Positions 5,523 to 7,443 of a DNA stretch of 7,443 nucleotides are shown here, in pieces. The notes under the pieces were generated by a model that ran no database searches, was not told the origin of the DNA, and was given only the letters and a program-made list of their open reading frames with translations. Source of the stretch: Anaerolinea thermophila (GTDB lineage: Bacteria; Chloroflexota; Anaerolineae; Anaerolineales; DRKV01); the NCBI GenBank assembly GCA_020722405.1, contig DYKW01000087.1, positions 1 to 7,443 on the forward strand. The letters are read 5' to 3'. The translations under genes were made by a program, and so were the position numbers. The stretch's first letter is position 1; every line of letters begins with the position of its first letter.

Positions 5523-6511
5523 CAAACCCCTTCCAATGGGGGATCATCTCCCCCGGCAAAATTGCCCACACCTTTGCCAAAGGCGTGGAAGCCATCCCCG
5601 ATGCAAAAATCGTTTCGGTTGCCAGTTCGAGTAAAGAGCGGGCGAAGGCTTTTGCGAAAGAATATGGCGTGGCGAACGCTTATGATGACTACGAAGCCCT
5701 CGTCACCGACCCGAACGTGGACGCGGTTTATGTCAGTTCGCTGCATCATCAACATTTCAAGCACACGCTAATGGCGCTTGAGGCGGGGAAGCCTGTGCTT
5801 TGTGAAAAGCCGTTCACCGTGAACGCCGCCGAAGCAAAGCAGTTGATCGACACGGCCCGTGAGAAGAATCTCTTCCTGATGGAAGCGCTTTGGACACGCT
5901 TTTTGCCCATCTACAGCGTGGTGCGCGATTGGCTGGACGAGGGGCGGATCGGTGAAATCAAATTCCTGCACTCCACCTTCGGCTTCCGTGCCAAGTGGGA
6001 TAAAAACAGCCGTCTCTTCAATCCCAATTTGGCAGGTGGCTCGCTGCTGGATATTGGCATCTATCCGCTGGCTGTTTCGCAGTTTGTGCTGGGCGAATTT
6101 CCGAAGTCCTTTAAAGTGGATGCCCTGCTCGGCAAGACCGGCGTGGACGAAAGGTTCTCGGCTATTTTGCGCTATGAAAATGGCGTCAGTTCACAATTTA
6201 CGAGCACTTTTCTCGCCCAAGCAATGAATGATTTCTACATTTACGGCGATAAGGGATATATTCGCATTCATCCCAACTTCTGGGGTGCTAGCGATGCAAC
6301 CTTGCGTTTGATGAAAAAAGGTAAAAAGAAAAAGACCATCTCCAAGCCTTTCCGTGCGACGGGATTCGAATATCAAACCGAAGAAGCGATGCGCTGTATT
6401 CGAGCGGGATTGCTTGAAAGCCCCGTCGTCTCGCATGAGTATACGCTTTCGATGATGATGTTGATGGATGCGATGCGAAGTGAAATCGGGTTGAAGTATC
6501 CGTTTGAGTAA
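5519..6511 (+). CDS. Gfo/Idh/MocA-family NAD(P)-dependent oxidoreductase
   Basis: 330 residues, full length for the family. The N-terminal Rossmann domain has G8-IISPGKIA-16 for dinucleotide binding. C95-EKP-98 carries the conserved lysine K97 of the family's EKP motif. MEALWTRFLP at about 121-130 and G173-GSLLDIGIYP-183 (D178, Y182) are typical of the dimeric dihydrodiol dehydrogenase/D-xylose dehydrogenase branch rather than of inositol dehydrogenases, which use a D-x-x-x-H pattern. It acts in the cytosol, most likely on a sugar or a trans-diol with NADP. ATG 5519 overlaps the TGA of the secreted SGNH gene (ATGA), so translation is probably coupled. The pairing suggests oxidation of a sugar released or handled by the secreted protein. 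The exact substrate cannot be read from sequence. Confidence 0.93.
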   Translation: MTNPFQWGIISPGKIAHTFAKGVEAIPDAKIVSVASSSKERAKAFAKEYGVANAYDDYEALVTDPNVDAVYVSSLHHQHFKHTLMALEAGKPVLCEKPFTVNAAEAKQLIDTAREKNLFLMEALWTRFLPIYSVVRDWLDEGRIGEIKFLHSTFGFRAKWDKNSRLFNPNLAGGSLLDIGIYPLAVSQFVLGEFPKSFKVDALLGKTGVDERFSAILRYENGVSSQFTSTFLAQAMNDFYIYGDKGYIRIHPNFWGASDATLRLMKKGKKKKTISKPFRATGFEYQTEEAMRCIRAGLLESPVVSHEYTLSMMMLMDAMRSEIGLKYPFE

Positions 6512-6593
6512 GGTGTAATGGGTTGGCTTCACCCCTTCGGAGTACAGGCGATACGCCCAACGGTGGCGCTGTCAGGCCACTCAGCCGCACGGG

Positions 6594-6764
6594 AATTTCT
6601 TTTCGCCACCAACGAAAGCGCTGATTGATCAGGGCGCGGATACCGGCGTATCCACCGACATCGAGGGCGACGCCCGTCCCCAGGGGAGCGGCTATGACAT
6701 CGGCGCGGATGAGTTTACATTGCGCTACCTCTACCTGCCGCTGATTATGCACAGCTATCCGTAG
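6594..6764 (+). pseudogene. C-terminal remnant of a beta-helix 'choice-of-anchor Q' surface protein
   Basis: The open stretch 6594-6764 reads NFFSPPTKALIDQGAD, then STDIEGDARPQGSG and YDIGADEFT, and ends LYLPLIMHSYP before TAG. The 'ALIDxG ... DIxGDxRPxG ... DIGADE' pattern is the usual C-terminal end of secreted right-handed beta-helix proteins with a choice-of-anchor Q domain, which are several hundred residues long. The frame is open upstream only to a TAA near 6518, has no start codon or ribosome site, and shows no beta-helix repeats. It is therefore a scrap left by deletion or recombination, 3' of the Gfo/Idh gene. Confidence 0.65.
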
Positions 6765-6825
6765 GGTTGATGCAGGTAACAGCAGCCTGAAACACTCGAA
6801 GGATACCTGCCACAAAGGAAAGGCA

Positions 6826-6866
6826 GCCAAGCAGGAATGTTCCTTGGAAGAACATTCCTGCTTGGC
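6826..6866. repeat. Perfect 17-bp inverted repeat with 7-base loop
   Basis: GCCAAGCAGGAATGTTC (6826-6842) and GAACATTCCTGCTTGGC (6850-6866) are exact reverse complements around CTTGGAA. No T-tract follows on the + strand (GTGAAGATAC), so it is not a standard intrinsic terminator. It lies between the beta-helix remnant and the tRNA promoter. Candidates are a palindromic repeat unit, a transposon end or excision scar, or a symmetric terminator that works without a U-run. Confidence 0.75.
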
Positions 6867-6951
6867 GTGAAGATACAATCAAAATCAAACGAAAATCCAC
6901 CTTCACTTTCCTGCTGCGCAAACAGAATGTAAAAATCCACGAAACAATACC

Positions 6952-6980
6952 TTGACACAAAAAGGGCTTGTCTGTATAAT
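6952..6980 (+). promoter_or_regulatory. Consensus promoter of tRNA-Asn
   Basis: TTGACA at 6952-6957 and TATAAT at 6975-6980 both match the primary-sigma consensus exactly and are separated by the ideal 17 bp. Transcription should start near 6987, about 9 bases before the mature tRNA. Such a strong promoter fits a constitutively expressed stable RNA. Confidence 0.93.
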
Positions 6981-6995
6981 CACGGGCGCTTGCTT

Positions 6996-7068
6996 TCCTC
7001 GGTAGCTCAATCGGCAGAGCGGGCGGCTGTTAACCGCTAGGTTGCAGGTTCGAGTCCTGCCCGAGGAG
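6996..7068 (+). tRNA. tRNA-Asn (anticodon GUU)
   Basis: A complete 73-base cloverleaf. Acceptor stem TCCTCGG (6996-7002) pairs with CCGAGGA (7061-7067), with discriminator G7068. The D stem is GCTC (7005-7008) with GAGC (7017-7020). The anticodon stem GGCGG (7022-7026) pairs with CCGCT (7034-7038), enclosing the loop CTGTTAA with GTT at 7029-7031. The T stem is GCAGG (7044-7048) with CCTGC (7056-7060), and the loop is TTCGAGT. The 3' CCA is not encoded (GCAA follows), so it must be added by the CCA enzyme. It has its own promoter and terminator and is a single-gene transcription unit. Confidence 0.97.
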
Positions 7069-7070
7069 CA

Positions 7071-7104
7071 AAAAAACGCTCATGCAAACGCAGGGGCGTT
7101 TTTT
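7071..7104 (+). terminator. Intrinsic terminator of tRNA-Asn
   Basis: AAAAAACGCTC (7071-7081) can pair with GGGCGTTTTTT (7094-7104), which includes one G-U pair. Alternatively a tighter stem forms between AAACGC (7086-7091) and GCGTTT (7096-7101) around AGGG. Six T residues at 7099-7104 complete a normal rho-independent terminator just after the tRNA. Confidence 0.85.
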
Positions 7105-7185
7105 GTATCACAACCGGGGGGTATCATCGCAATAACCTGGCGTACCAAAGGCACCAAGACACAAAGCCTTGAGACCCCAGGGAGA

Positions 7186-7219
7186 GCGGAGGCGGCTCCC
7201 ACGCCGCCGGACACCGGGC
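7186..7219 (+). repeat. GC-rich direct repeat, copy 1
   Basis: 34 bases matching 7380-7413 at 31 positions. Its core GGCGGC (7191-7196) and GCCGCC (7203-7208) form a 6-bp hairpin around TCCCAC. The differences from copy 2 lie outside the stem arms and preserve the hairpin. Confidence 0.65.
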
Positions 7220-7312
7220 TGCAAAAACTCCAAAAGCCTAACGCGAAGCCGCCAAGGCGCAAAGCAAATCTATCACTGAAACATTTCACGAAGAGCAAGA
7301 AAAATGCAAAAA

Positions 7313-7346
7313 TCTTGGCGGCCAAGTCCCCAGCATGGGGATTGCG
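7313..7346 (-). repeat. Dispersed repeat, copy B (inverted relative to window start)
   Basis: Its reverse complement matches bases 2-35 with about three mismatches and keeps the same CCCCA..TGGGG core. It lies in opposite orientation to copy A, 7.3 kb away, so the two copies bracket both operons and the tRNA. Confidence 0.6.
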
Positions 7347-7379
7347 CCTTTGCGTTGAAAAAACCTTTTTGCAGTTGTA

Positions 7380-7413
7380 GCAGAGGCGGCTTCCACGCCG
7401 CCGGATACCGGGC
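7380..7413 (+). repeat. GC-rich direct repeat, copy 2
   Basis: Second copy of the unit at 7186-7219 (31 of 34 identical), again with GGCGGC/GCCGCC arms. The two copies flank the inverted repeat at 7313-7346, suggesting a composite intergenic repeat cluster. Confidence 0.65.
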
Positions 7414-7443
7414 ACGGGTGCTCACGAGAGGACAGGCTGAAGC

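Larger units (their letters stand above)
7105..7443. other. Repeat-rich non-coding tail
   Basis: No gene is supported. Open frames on both strands here run through repeats and have no ribosome sites or recognisable protein sequence. The region contains two GC-rich direct repeats, an inverted copy of the repeat from the window start, and fragments such as CACCAAGACACAAAG and CGCCAAGGCGCAAAG that belong to the same 'gcgtcttggcg'-type repeat class. Confidence 0.6.

Noticed and set aside
6996..7068. tRNA-Asn as the attachment site of an integrated island
   Set aside because: I saw no second copy of the tRNA 3' end and no integrase in the window, so there is no direct support.
7042..7415. Open frames on both strands in the tail after the tRNA
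   Set aside because: They begin inside the tRNA or terminator or run through dispersed repeats, so they are not believable genes.
7080..7443. CRISPR array in the repeat-rich tail
   Set aside because: Only two copies of the 34-base unit are present, with unequal and repeat-filled spacing and no regular spacers.

Overview
The window looks like bacterial chromosome from a moderately GC-rich organism. I lean towards Chloroflexota (Anaerolineae-like). That is an inference from style, not proof: short dispersed repeats of the 'cgcgaagacgc / gcgtcttggcg' type, a secreted SGNH plus carbohydrate-binding protein with a lysine-rich C-terminal anchor, and a beta-helix C-terminus of the 'choice-of-anchor Q' kind. 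No gene here fixes the taxonomy.

Layout. Bases 1-314 are non-coding and hold dispersed repeats, an 8-bp hairpin and an extended -10 promoter. Bases 315-3077 hold a tight co-directional three-gene operon: (i) a stand-alone PD-(D/E)XK-like nuclease domain resembling the N-terminus of large Eco57I/type IIG-like restriction-methyltransferases; (ii) an AAA/ABC-type ATPase of the COG4637/AAA_21 kind; (iii) a DUF4276 (TOPRIM-like) protein. The gaps are 4 bp and then an ATGA overlap. A fourth small reading frame starts 4 bp after the third gene but is broken by a stop and a frameshift (3082-3296). ATPase plus TOPRIM-like pairs are typical of anti-phage systems (OLD, PARIS and AbiL are the better-known analogues), so the best reading is a defence module in which the nuclease domain is an uncommon third partner. 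It is the most interesting item in the window.

Bases 3297-3947 are non-coding. They hold short repeats, a weak promoter candidate and several inverted repeats that could form a structured 5' leader. Bases 3948-6511 are a second, two-gene operon: a secreted and anchored SGNH-hydrolase-like protein with a CBM11/CIA30-like domain, overlapping by ATGA a cytosolic Gfo/Idh/MocA oxidoreductase of the dihydrodiol/xylose dehydrogenase type. This suggests carbohydrate or glycan handling: deacylation and binding outside the cell, sugar or diol oxidation inside.

Bases 6512-6995 contain the C-terminal scrap of a beta-helix surface protein, a perfect 17-bp inverted repeat and a consensus sigma-70-type promoter. 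The promoter drives a complete tRNA-Asn(GUU) at 6996-7068, followed by an intrinsic terminator. Bases 7105-7443 are repeat-rich and non-coding, and include an inverted copy of the repeat that opens the window.
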